A program made the translations under genes and the position numbers. A DNA stretch of 64,000 nucleotides from Jaltomata sinuosa (taxonomy: Eukaryota; Streptophyta; Magnoliopsida; Solanales; Solanaceae): the NCBI GenBank assembly GCA_003996215.1, contig QJPP01007519.1, positions 1 through 64,000 of the forward strand, read 5' to 3'. Shown here piece by piece: positions 1 to 9,789 of this stretch (position 1 is its first letter; every line of letters starts with the position of its first letter). The notes beneath the pieces were generated by a model that was not told the DNA's origin, searched no databases, and was given only the letters and a program-made list of their open reading frames with translations.

Positions 1-2
1 TG

Positions 3-1838
3 GAACATTTCAATGGTAGATTTACCTCCCAGAATGAAACTCTTAGAACTCTCTTAAATGGTCTACGATGCAGACATTTGGGAGAATTCAGATGGTATAA
101 AGACACCTTCTTAAGTAGAGTCATGGATCTTCCCGACAACAACTCTACTCATTGGAAATCGAAGTTTATAGATGGATTTCCCCCTTTATTTGCAGAGAGA
201 GTTAAATGAGCTCTCAGAGGTAACCACACCGAGATTCCTTATCAACTCTATACTTACGGGAAGCTTGTGGGTACTTGCACCCAAGAAGGATTAAATCTTT
301 GCAACGAGGTAAAATTATCTCAACAAATTAAGGATGATAAGAAAAAAGCGAAGTCACAATTAGGAGACTTTGGTGAACAGTTCGCTATGCCTGGTCCATC
401 TAGTAGCAAAGAACATAGGACGCACAGAAGTCACAAAGAACATAATACTTCTGAAAGGCCTCATAGGCGACGTCGTCATTCCCGAAGAAGTAAAGAAAAA
501 CGTGAAGCAAAGAAAGCTCACCGCAAGTCTACCAGGTTTGCAAAGAATTTCTCAAAAAGAGATCTCAAGAACATTAAATGTTATAATTGTGGACAATATG
601 GACATATTGCTCCAAATTGTAAGCTTGAAAAGCTTAAATCTTTGAACCTTGACCAAAATATTCATGATAAGGTTTATGGTTTGCTTTACACTTCAGGTTC
701 TGAATCAGATTATGAGTCTTATTCCGACACCGAATCAGGTTCCGAGAGTGAAGTTAAACTTCTTGATTTTTCTGATAATGAAAATCTTATGCCTACTAAT
801 TGTATTAATTGTGTAGGTGATCATTGCAGATGCAAAACTGACGAGTTCTATAAACTCCAGTCACAATTTGAAGATTTTAATATTAAAACTATTTCATCCG
901 ATAATGTGATCGATCTTTTAAAGGAAATTTCTGATGAAAATATTCGGAATAAAATCCTTAATATGGCGACTAGCTCCAGTTCTTCAAAATCTTCTGAAAA
1001 ATCCAAAAATAATTTTGATCTCAAAGATCTTGAACCTTATTCTATAAAGGAAGTTTATAACCGACTAGAAAAGAAAAATGATGTCATTATTCGTGACACC
1101 TCTTTAGATGATTTAAAATATGAGGTTGAAAATCTTAAAAATGAGATTAAATCTCTTAAACAAAATCAAATGATTCATAATCACAGGATTTCTCAGCTTG
1201 AGAATGATGATTCTATATCCAGCCCTCCTGCTGATAGAGGGAAAGGTAAGGTTGATGACATCATTGATACTTCTAAACAAAATTCTTTTCTTGGAATGAT
1301 GCAGATTGTAACTGCGCATAGATGGTATGTTAATTGTACCATCTTACTTAAAAATGAATTTAAAGTTACTGGCACTGCAATGATTGATAGTGGAGCAGAT
1401 GTTAGTTGTATTCAAGAAGGATTGATACCTTCAAGATTTTTTGAAAAAATTACTTATATTGTCAAATCAGCATCTGGACACGCTTTAAAAATAGAATATA
1501 AACTGTCCAATACTCATATTTGCAAAGATAATACTTGCATCCCTCATTTCTTTTTCTTGGTAAAAGATAAAATGAGTCCTCCAATTATACTTGGAACACC
1601 TTTCTTAAATGCTATTTACCCCTTTTCAAAAATTGATCAAAAGGGTTTTACAGCCAATTACAAAGGGAAGGAAATATCTTTTTCTTTTATCACAGAGCCT
1701 TTGACACGAGATATTAATACTCTTATAGACATTAAGCAAAGACATATGGACTCCTTACAAATGGAGATATACAGTATAAATGTCTTTGATACTTTGAAAT
1801 CTACCAAAGTACAGGAAAAAAATCAAATTGATCTCTGA
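3..1838 (+). pseudogene. EPRV copy 1: coat-protein C-terminal part plus aspartic protease (broken)
   Basis: The frame enters from outside the window in the coat-protein core. A stop (TGA where copy 2 has CGA) interrupts it at 207-209. After that it is open to 1838. Visible in order are a basic Arg/His/Lys tract (about 430-540), a CCHC zinc knuckle at 579-620 with all four zinc ligands, an acidic Ser/Glu/Asp-rich stretch (about 690-780), a second Cys/His cluster (about 795-845), a coiled-coil-like Lys/Glu/Leu segment (about 1090-1200) and a protease with its DSG catalytic triplet at 1386-1394. An A-run one base longer than in copy 2, just before 1830, throws the frame off ahead of the RT. In the virus this part packages the genome and processes the polyprotein. 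Confidence 0.85.
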
Positions 1839-3237
1839 GCAGTTGGCCGTCGATGTTTGTGCCGATCACCCAAGTGCCTTTTGGAATAGAAAGAAGCACA
1901 TTGTGACTCTTCCATATGAAGAAAACTTCTCTGAAGATAATATTCCCACTAAATCTCGCCCCTGCCAAATGAATGCAGAATTAGTGGAGTTTTGCAAAAA
2001 AGAGATTGATAATCTTCTTCAAAAGGGTTTGATAAAACCATCCAAGTCTCCTTGGTCCTGCACAGCATTTTATGTCAACAATGCAGCTGAAAAGGAACGT
2101 GATGTTCCTAGATTGGTTATCAATTATAAACCTTTAAACAAATTTTTAAAATGGATTAGGTATCCTATTCCAAACAAAAAGGATCTTTTATCCAGATTAT
2201 ATGATGCCAATATATTTTCGAAATTTGATTTAAAATCAGGATATTGGCAAATACAAATCTTCAAAGAGCATACTTACAGAACTGCTTTTAACGTTCCGTT
2301 TGGTCAATACGAATGGAATGTTATGCCTTTTGGACTGAAGAATGCTCCTTCAGAATTTCAAAAAATTATGAATGATATTTTTAATCCTTATTTGGATTTC
2401 ATCATAGTCTATATTGATGACATTTTAGTTTACTCAAAAACTTTTGAAATGCATATCAAACATCTTGATATTTTCAAAAAAATTGTTATACAAAATGATT
2501 TGGTTATTTCTAAACCAAAAATGAGCCTGTTTCAAACAGAGGTTCGATTTTTAGGACATAATATTTGTCAGGGAAGAATTACTCCCATTCAAAGAGCGAT
2601 TGATTTTGTTTCAAAATTTCCTGATATTATAATTGATAGGACTATGCTCCAAAGATTTCTGGGAAGCTTAAATTATATTTCTCCTTTTTATAAAAATCTT
2701 TCTAGAGATTTATCACCTCTTTATGAAAGACTAAAAAAGAATCATAAATCCCCTTGGACTGATAGTCTTACTAATCTTGTTAAAAATGTTAAACAACGTG
2801 TTAAATCTTTGCCTTGCTTAACTCTTGCTAACCCTGTTTGGCAGAAAATTATAGAGATTGACGCATCTAATATTGGATATGGCGGAATCCTTAAACAGAT
2901 TAATCCTCATGACAAGAATGAATATCTTATACGATTTCATTCAGGAAAATGGACTGAAGCTCAGAGAAAATATGCTACTGTGGCCCATGAAATGCTATGC
3001 ATTGTCAAGTGTGTTTTAAAATTCCAGGATGATCTTTATAATCAAAAATTCCTAATTAAAACAGATGCCCAGTCAGTTAAATATATGTTTAACAAAGACT
3101 TTAAACATGATGCCTCTAAACATATATTTGCAAGATGGCAGGCGCAATTAGCTCCTTTCGCCTTTGAAATTCATTATAAAAAGGGAATTGACAATTCTCT
3201 TCCTGACTTCCTATCTAGGGAATATCTCAATAATTAA
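1828..3237 (+). pseudogene. EPRV copy 1: reverse transcriptase and RNase H
   Basis: An open frame of 469 codons, displaced from the upstream protease frame by the one-base A-run difference. RT motifs run from about codon 60; the catalytic YIDD is at 2410-2421. The connection and RNase H domains follow, with the first RNase H aspartate at about 2860 and a second acidic motif (KTDAQ) at about 3060. It ends at 3235-3237, two bases before the next ATG. In the virus the product copies pregenomic RNA into DNA using a tRNA primer. Catalytic residues look intact, but the normal upstream start is lost, so this is part of a broken gene. There is no integrase domain, as expected for Caulimoviridae. Confidence 0.88.
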
Positions 3238-3239
3238 TT

Positions 3240-3446
3240 ATGAATTACTTCTCAGCTTTCTTTGATAAGAAAACTTTGATCACCATTCTAAAGGTGGTTA
3301 ATATCGGGCAAGATATTCAGGAGATTATTCTTAATAAAATTATTGAGAATATTATTCAAGAAGAATTATCTATTCATTTCTATAATGAAGAAAATATTCA
3401 TTTTGATATTTATGATATTTATGACTCATATTTTGATCATTATTAG
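3240..3446 (+). CDS. EPRV copy 1: small 68-residue ORF between RT and the last ORF
   Basis: ATG follows the RT stop by two bases, and the next ORF's ATG follows its stop by two bases, so it sits in a tight chain of ORFs. The product is rich in Ile, Asn, Glu and Asp and ends in an acidic, aromatic tail with repeated Asp-Ile-Tyr-Asp. It has no signal peptide or clear membrane segment. The same ORF at 12390-12596 differs at only one residue (Phe to Ser), while the larger ORFs around both are broken. I do not recognise its family and assign no function. A chance ORF retained because the copies are young is the main alternative. Confidence 0.55.
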   Translation: MNYFSAFFDKKTLITILKVVNIGQDIQEIILNKIIENIIQEELSIHFYNEENIHFDIYDIYDSYFDHY

Positions 3447-3448
3447 GT

Positions 3449-4900
3449 ATGGAAGGAAAGGACCCGCCCTGGTCCGTTATAAGGGGCCGCGGCAGAGGAA
3501 ACGAAAGAGGAAGGGGAAGATCAGCCCCTCAAAGGACATATACTCAAGGATCATCATATGGATTCTCAGCCTCACGAACTCAAAGATCATCCTATGGATC
3601 TGATTCAAACTTTCCAGTTCTCAGATTAGGGAACAAGAGTTTAATAAACTCAAAAATTGGAGAAGCCTCGTCCTCTAATACGGTAAAATTGGATGATATT
3701 CCAAAATACAGTTCATTATATGAACAATTACAGGCTTATATGTCTCAAAAGCAAAGTGATACTTTTGCTACTGCAGTCACTAAAGAAGACAAAAATGATA
3801 TCCAGTTCTTCAAAAAGATTGAAAGAAAAGAAATGATATTTCTTATTGAAAACTCTGAGATTCAGAGGAAAAATGAACCTTGGAAGATTCTCCAAAGGTA
3901 TTTACTAAATGATTTATATTACCCGGGTGAGTCATACAAAACCCGATCTTATTATGAAAATATTCTAATAGAAACAGGAAGTGCTGAAATTCAGCATTTC
4001 AACAGAGAAAACTGTTATAATTTTTAAAAAATTATAATCAAACAGATTATATCTGTTGAAGAATGGGGTATTTCCACCATGAAAGAAAGACAGATCAGCC
4101 TAAATGAGACTCGTGTGAGTTTTTCTTATTGGGATTATATCCAGGCGTTCCATCGAGTATTATATTACAACAATGACCGTCACAAGCACACATGGTTTGT
4201 GAAAGTATGTTCTAAATTATTCAATGAAACCATTCCAAATTGGTTCTTAAATTGGTGGTCATACCACGGTCCAACCGTAAAAATTTTACCAGATCCATTT
4301 CTTCGATTATATCAAGAATGGACAAAATGTTCGCCGTTTTTAACTGAGCTGTATCACGCAGATCATATCTGCTATCTTGAAAAAATAGATCAAATCTATT
4401 TCTTTATTGAATTCTCAATACCATGGATCCACAAATGGGCTCCAGAATTCGGTTATACCGAAGAACAAATCCCTTGTCTATATAGAATATACTACAATAA
4501 CTTTTGGGACAAATTAATGAAAACAAATTCCAAAACCGAGACTCTACATGGACAAGAACTCTTGGATTCTATCCAAGAAAAAATTAAAGAATATATATCT
4601 CTTCCACAAAAGACTATGGTAGATGGAGGATCGGTTAAACATATCGCAAGAAGAATCTCGGTACAAGGAGGTGATAAAACTGAGATGATTAATCAATACT
4701 TAGAAGAAGTGAAGAAGAACTTATTGAACACCCTCACTCAATTTGATAGATCTAACACCTCTATGAAGAGTGCCACCAGCAATGATGATATCCTTGTAGA
4801 CAGCCAGTCGGTCCAATCAGATAAAATGTTATCTGAAGAAGCTATCGAACAGGTGGAAGAATTCCTCCGCAAATCAAAGGGAAAAGGAAAAGCGGAATAA
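3449..4900 (+). pseudogene. EPRV copy 1: last ORF, Arg-Gly-rich N-terminus (transactivator-position protein)
   Basis: One frame runs 3449-4900, interrupted by a stop at 4025-4027 (TAA where copy 2 has TCA). The N-terminus has an Arg-Gly repeat tract (codons about 12-24), then a Ser/Tyr/Gly-rich segment, both typical of RNA-binding tails. The C-terminal half is rich in Trp and Tyr, with a conserved-looking Trp-Phe-x-x-Trp-Trp block at about 4235-4260 and a charged, Gly/Lys-rich end. Position after RT and before the promoter is where caulimovirids encode the inclusion-body/translation-transactivator protein. That role is inferred from position only. ATG choice: it follows the upstream stop by two bases. 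Confidence 0.7.
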
Positions 4901-5422
4901 AGTAACACCTGTCTCACAGAAACAGTTTATACACTGTACTTAGGACCCAGATAAGGGACCCACTTGTACTGTACATAGATTCCGTATGTTTTAGCTTCGG
5001 CCTATATATATGGCCATTTATTTTTATAAGAAGCATGTTTTTCTTAGGAGTGTGTTTTCTCTTTCTCTGTCTCTTTCTCTTGTAATATATTGAGATATCA
5101 ATAAAGAAATCAAGTTTGGAAAGCCTAAGAAATCTTAAAGGTATTTTTCTTTTCTTCTTTACTTTTAGTAATATTTTTCATATATCCATAGCCGTGACTA
5201 TGTCCGGCTAGAGATCTCATATCTATGTTGGATATCTAACTTCTGTACTATGTTCTCCATGAAAGAATCCAGACTCAATTGAAATATAAGAGATTTTTAT
5301 CTTAGTTTCTTGGCTTGGTTCTAAGATGGCGACGCAGTCAATTCCGGTACTACTTTATTAATTTAATCTAGCAAGCAGTGGTATTGTAAGTCCTCGTCAA
5401 AAAGAAGAAAAAGGGGCAACCT
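4901..5422 (+). promoter_or_regulatory. EPRV copy 1 promoter, RNA start region and poly(A) signal
   Basis: This non-coding stretch follows the last ORF. It holds a TATA box (TATATATA at about 5003-5010), a pyrimidine-rich CT tract at about 5066-5092, and an AATAAA poly(A) signal at 5100-5105, about 90 bases after the TATA box. This compact order matches caulimovirid promoters, where the signal is skipped on the first pass and used on the second to give terminally redundant RNA. Activity was not shown. Confidence 0.7.
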
Positions 5423-5662
5423 AAATCACTGTTAGAACTGCTGGATCGGAGTTAATAATGGTATGTATCGCGAATTTGACAGGTCCCTTGCTTGGGTAAA
5501 AGTTTACCATTCAGTCAAAAATTAATTAAAAATCTTTCTTATTTCGATTTTATCCTTGTTGATTGTGCGGACTACCGCCTTTCTCTAAGCTTTAGGATAT
5601 TCTTTGGAACTTGATCTGGATGGCCGCGCGGACTACCGCCCGCCTTACTGATCCTGGCCAAA

Positions 5663-5674
5663 TGGTATCAGAGC
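5663..5674 (+). other. Primer-binding site (initiator tRNA-Met), leader unit 1
   Basis: TGGTATCAGAGC is complementary to the 3' end of plant initiator tRNA-Met, the primer of caulimovirid minus-strand DNA synthesis. It lies at the end of the leader. Confidence 0.85.
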
Positions 5675-5930
5675 CTTTGACACGAGATAAAATCACTGTT
5701 AGAACTGCTGGATCGGAGTTAATAATGGTATGTATCGCGAATTCAACAGGTCCCTTGCTTGGGTAAAAGTTTACCATTCAGTCAAAAATTAATTAAAAAT
5801 CTTTCTTATTTCGATTTTATCCTTGTTGATTGTGCGGACTACCGCCTTTCTCTAAGCTTTAGGATATTCTTTGGAACTTGATCTGGATGGCCGCGCGGAC
5901 TACCGCCCAACTTACTGATCCTGGTCTAAA

Positions 5931-5942
5931 TGGTATCAGAGC
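5931..5942 (+). other. Primer-binding site (initiator tRNA-Met), leader unit 2
   Basis: This second TGGTATCAGAGC lies 268 bases after the first, in the duplicated leader unit. It is followed by the same 14-base tail. Confidence 0.85.
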
Positions 5943-5956
5943 CTTTGACACGAGAT

Positions 5957-6771
5957 ATGTCCATATTGTCCACAATTATAACATTTAATGTTCTTGAGAT
6001 CTCTTTTTGAGAAATTCTTTGCAAACCTGGTAGACTTGCGGTGAGCTTTCTTTGCTTCACGCTTTTCTTTACTTCTTCGGGAATGACGACGTCGCCTATG
6101 AGGCCTTTCAGAAGTATTATGTTCTTTGTGACTTCTGTGCGTCCTATGTTCTTTGCTACTAGATGGACCAGGTATAGCGAACTGTTCACAAAAGTCTCCT
6201 AATTGTGACTTTGCTTTTTTCTTATCATCCTTAATTTGTTGAGATAATTTTACCTCGTTGCAAAGATTTAATCCTTCTTGGGTGAAAGTACCCACAAGCT
6301 TCCCGTAAGTATATAGTTGATAAGGAATCTTGGTGTGGTTACCTTTGAGAGCTCGTTTAACTCGCTCTGCAAATAAAGGGGGAAATCCATCGATTTCCAA
6401 TGAGTAGAGTTGTTGTCGGGAAGATCCATGACTCTACTTAAGAAGGTGTCTTTATACCATCTAAATTCTCCCAAATGTCTGCATCGTAGACCATTTAAGA
6501 GAGTTCTAAGAGTTTCATTCTGGGAGGTAAATCTACCATTGAAATGTTCCAGAATAGTGAGAATGAGTGTATAAACAACATCTTCTCGGGTAGTTTCTAT
6601 TACCCTTTCGACTGGTTTTCCTTCATTATTAATGCCAGTCTCTACCATTTTATCACTCTTTGTGGCAGTAGTTATAGCATTTTTAACTTCTTCGGATAGA
6701 AATTATCCCACCAACCTCTTAATTGGCCAGTGAATCCTGCAATTATCATCTTACAAATATCATGATCAGAT
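5957..6771 (-). pseudogene. EPRV copy 4: inverted coat-protein fragment
   Basis: Read on the minus strand, this is the coat-protein core from the Trp-Trp region (about 6710) through the basic tract and the first half of the zinc knuckle, cut off at 5957 against the leader of copy 1. It shares with copy 3 a 10-base deletion at about 6390 that shifts the frame. It also has an extra one-base loss near 6700. Neither end is a natural gene boundary. It is a pure fragment with no likely product. Confidence 0.85.
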
Positions 6772-7908
6772 ATGATCATTGATATGATTTCAATTGTTAT
6801 GGATCTTGGTGAAATTAGTACTAAAAGTACTAGACTAGAAGAGGTTGATATACCTCTAGATCTTGATAAGTTAAATAAATGGACTATTCCAAAAATTGAT
6901 AAAAGAACCATATATGATTATGGTTGGTTTGATAAATTTTCGTCGAAACAATTGATAAAAACTACTGAGCAATCTCTTGCTCTCAATTCAGATGAACAAA
7001 TTATCTGTTTATTAAATAAACATGATATTGAATCTTATAGATCTAAATTCAATTTTATGCATATTGGTATGGTACAAATTGCTTTTAAACCTTTAACCCT
7101 CAAAGGGTTACCTGAAACTTTTCTAGCCGCTTTGAGAGACGCTAGAAATCTTAATTTCAGACAATCGCTGATGGGTTCTATTGAATCTACTGTGGCTTAC
7201 GATCCGGTTTATTTCAATACACAACCTAATCTTCAACTATCTTTATCCGATATTAATATTCTTGATGCTTTAACATTAAATGTTAAGACGCATGGTTATA
7301 ACTATGCTCCCGGATCTGAACTTATTTGTTTATCTTATAGAGTTTACTTTAAACTTTTATCTACTCTAAATCCGAGATGTAAATTATATGATACTTCTAA
7401 TCAGACTATTTTAATGGAAACCAATTTTAAAAAGTCTAAGGTCACCACTAGGAGACCTATCAAGTGGGAAGAAATAAATTTCCCAGCTACTTGGACTTTG
7501 GACTCGGTTATATCTCAAAATCAGATTACTAATGAAATAACGAATAATGAGTATTCTCATATTACTCAGAATCCTGATGGTAGGATATGTATTCAGTTTG
7601 CTGATAAAGCTCCCATGTATAAATCTCCTGTTTATAACAGACATTCTTTTTCAGGTTATAGATCTCTACCTGAAATTCAGCATATTTCCCCTATTACCCC
7701 TGATGTTCCTATATATGGTCCAGCTCGTAACAGGGCTCTTTCTTTGCATACTATTAGTGATACTATGAGTGAAAAAATTGTAGAAAGGGTAAGAATTGAC
7801 CCAAAGACTAATATTGTACAGGCAACTGATAGGCTGTCTCATATTGATCCTACTGCCTCAGAGATGGATTTTGACCCAAATGAAGGGTCCGATAGAAATA
7901 AACTTTGA
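6772..7908 (+). CDS. EPRV copy 2: movement protein (30K-type)
   Basis: An open frame of 378 codons starts at or very near the junction with inverted copy 4, so the natural 5' end may be missing and the first residues may be junction-made. The product has the size and position of a caulimovirid movement protein, which lines plasmodesmata for cell-to-cell spread. The body (about codons 40-220) looks like the 30K superfamily, with a Leu-Asp-rich central segment; the C-terminal third is hydrophilic and rich in Ser, Pro, Arg and Asp. Its stop at 7906-7908 is three bases before the coat-protein ATG. The assignment rests on general resemblance and gene order. Confidence 0.7.
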   Translation: MIIDMISIVMDLGEISTKSTRLEEVDIPLDLDKLNKWTIPKIDKRTIYDYGWFDKFSSKQLIKTTEQSLALNSDEQIICLLNKHDIESYRSKFNFMHIGMVQIAFKPLTLKGLPETFLAALRDARNLNFRQSLMGSIESTVAYDPVYFNTQPNLQLSLSDINILDALTLNVKTHGYNYAPGSELICLSYRVYFKLLSTLNPRCKLYDTSNQTILMETNFKKSKVTTRRPIKWEEINFPATWTLDSVISQNQITNEITNNEYSHITQNPDGRICIQFADKAPMYKSPVYNRHSFSGYRSLPEIQHISPITPDVPIYGPARNRALSLHTISDTMSEKIVERVRIDPKTNIVQATDRLSHIDPTASEMDFDPNEGSDRNKL

Positions 7909-7911
7909 TTT

Positions 7912-9789
7912 ATGTTTGTACAACAAATTGATTTTAGTCCAGGTTCACTGGCAAGACAACATATTCAAAGTGAATTTCAAAATGATAAATGGAACAAGTT
8001 TAGAACTTGGTTTTTTGAAGCTTATAGCCAAAATGATTTAAATAGTATTTCACAAGAATTCTATGAAACTTGTGCTTTGCATAATTAAATTATGTATTTT
8101 GTTCCTTGGTTTATAACCACTTATCTATCGCTATATGTAAGAGTTCTTGAGCGAACTTTTCAAGAAGGAAATGGTTCGATTATTAAATCGATCTACCCTC
8201 CTCAAAACCCTTTTATTTTACCTAATAATACAGGTTTGATGTTCTCTGCTTTTCAAAAGTTCGTTGAAAACGATGTCGCTAAGATTAGCATTAATGAGAT
8301 AAATAACCTGATAGCTCAAAATAATTATTTAAGTCTTTATGTTAAGGTTTTAGGTGAACATGTTGGTTCCCTTGACAAAAAACTTGATGAGTTAATTGTT
8401 TTAGTAAAACATTTGAATACAGAGAGGCCTAAAGCAGTTAACGAAGCTTCTACTTCTAAGAATCTTCCTACTGTTTTAACTATGCCCACTCATATTCAAA
8501 GACCTATAGATACTTCTGATTTTAAGATTAAATCTAAAAACGATCTTTCTTTACAAGATTTAGAACAACTTCTTGATAGAAAGCTTTCTGGCTTAAGTGC
8601 TAAACCTATGAATTCCAATGATTTAGAAAACCAGTTTATAGAACAAAATGATGAATTTTCTATAACAGAAGTCAATAAACTTCATTGTTTCAAAAGGAAC
8701 CATCCTATTTCTCGATACGGTTCTAAACCTGATATGAAAATTTTTTATTATCATCGCCCAACTCCTCAAGATGTTCTTATTGAAGAAAGAGAGTGGGGAT
8801 TCACCAATACGTCTTACAGTGGTGATATGGTTTATGAGTGGAACCTCGATGGCTTGACTGATAGACAAGTCTCTATTGTGGTTCATCGGATGATGATGTA
8901 TTCTTCTGTTTGTAGACATACGAATAGAAATTCTGATCATGCTATTTGTAAGATGATAATTGCAGGATTCACTGGCCAATTAAGAGGTTGGTGGGATAAT
9001 TTTCTATCCGAAGAAGTTAAAAATGCTATAACTACTGCCACAAAGAGTGATAAAATGGTAGAGACTGGCATTAATGATGAAGGAAAACCAGTCGAAAGGG
9101 TAATAGAAACTACCCGAGAAGATGCTGTTTATACACTCATTCTCACTATTCTGGAACATTTCAATGGTAGATTTACCTCCCAGAATGAAACTCTTAGAAC
9201 TCTCTTAAATGGTCTACGATGCAGACATTTGGGAGAATTCATATGGTATAAAAACACCTTCCTAAGTAGAGTCATGGATCTTCCCGACAGCAACTCTACT
9301 CATTGGAAATCGAAGTTTATAGATGGATTTCCCTCTCTATTTGCAGAGCGAGTTAAACGAGCTCTCAGAGGTAACCACATCGAGATCCCTTATCAACTCT
9401 ATACTTACGGGAAGCTTGTGGGTACTTGCACCCAAGAAGGATTAAATCTTTGCAACGAGGTAAAATTATCTCAACAAATTAAGGATGATAAGAAAAAAGT
9501 GAAGTCACAATTAGGAGACTTTTGTGAACAGTTCGCTATGCCTGGTCCATCTAGTAGCAAAGAACATAGGACGCACAGAAGTCACAAAAAACATAATACT
9601 TCTGAAAGGCCTCATAGGTGACGTCGTCATTCCCGAAGAAGTAAAGAAAAGCATGAAGCAAAGAAAGCTCACCGCAAGTCTACCAGGTTTGCAAAGAATT
9701 TCTCAAAAAGAGATCTCAAGAACATTAAATGTTATAATTGTGGACAATATGGACATATTGCTCCAAATTATAAGCTTGAAAAGCTTAAA
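7912..9789 (+). pseudogene. EPRV copy 2: coat protein with zinc knuckle (broken)
   Basis: The frame starts three bases after the movement-protein stop and is shared with the protease/RT downstream. Two stops interrupt it: TAA at 8086-8088 (CAA in copy 3) and TGA at 9619-9621 (CGA in copy 1). Visible parts are a Trp/Phe-rich N-terminus, a leucine-rich coiled-coil-like segment (about 8270-8420), the capsid core with a Gly-Trp-Trp block (about 8985) and a basic Arg/His tract. The zinc knuckle at 9730-9771 has Tyr in place of its last Cys (9769-9771). Confidence 0.85.

Larger units (their letters stand above)
5423..5957 (+). repeat. Tandem duplication of the EPRV leader, two units of about 267 bp
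   Basis: Unit 1 (5423-5689) and unit 2 (5690-5957) are nearly identical. Each starts AAATCACTG, contains two GCGG-ACTA-CCGC hairpins and ends with a tRNA primer site plus the tail TTTGACACGAGATA. Differences are a few bases, for example near 5474 versus 5741 and just before each primer site. Unit 2 runs directly into the inverted copy 4. Confidence 0.9.

Noticed and set aside
1113..1375. Antisense ORFs of 60-68 codons repeated in all EPRV copies (also 10264-10526 and 14420-14682)
   Set aside because: They are shadows of the conserved coat/protease coding strand; their repetition only reflects copy identity.
5663..5942. tRNA genes at the TGGTATCAGAGC sites
   Set aside because: Only the 3'-end complement is present, with no cloverleaf; they are primer sites.
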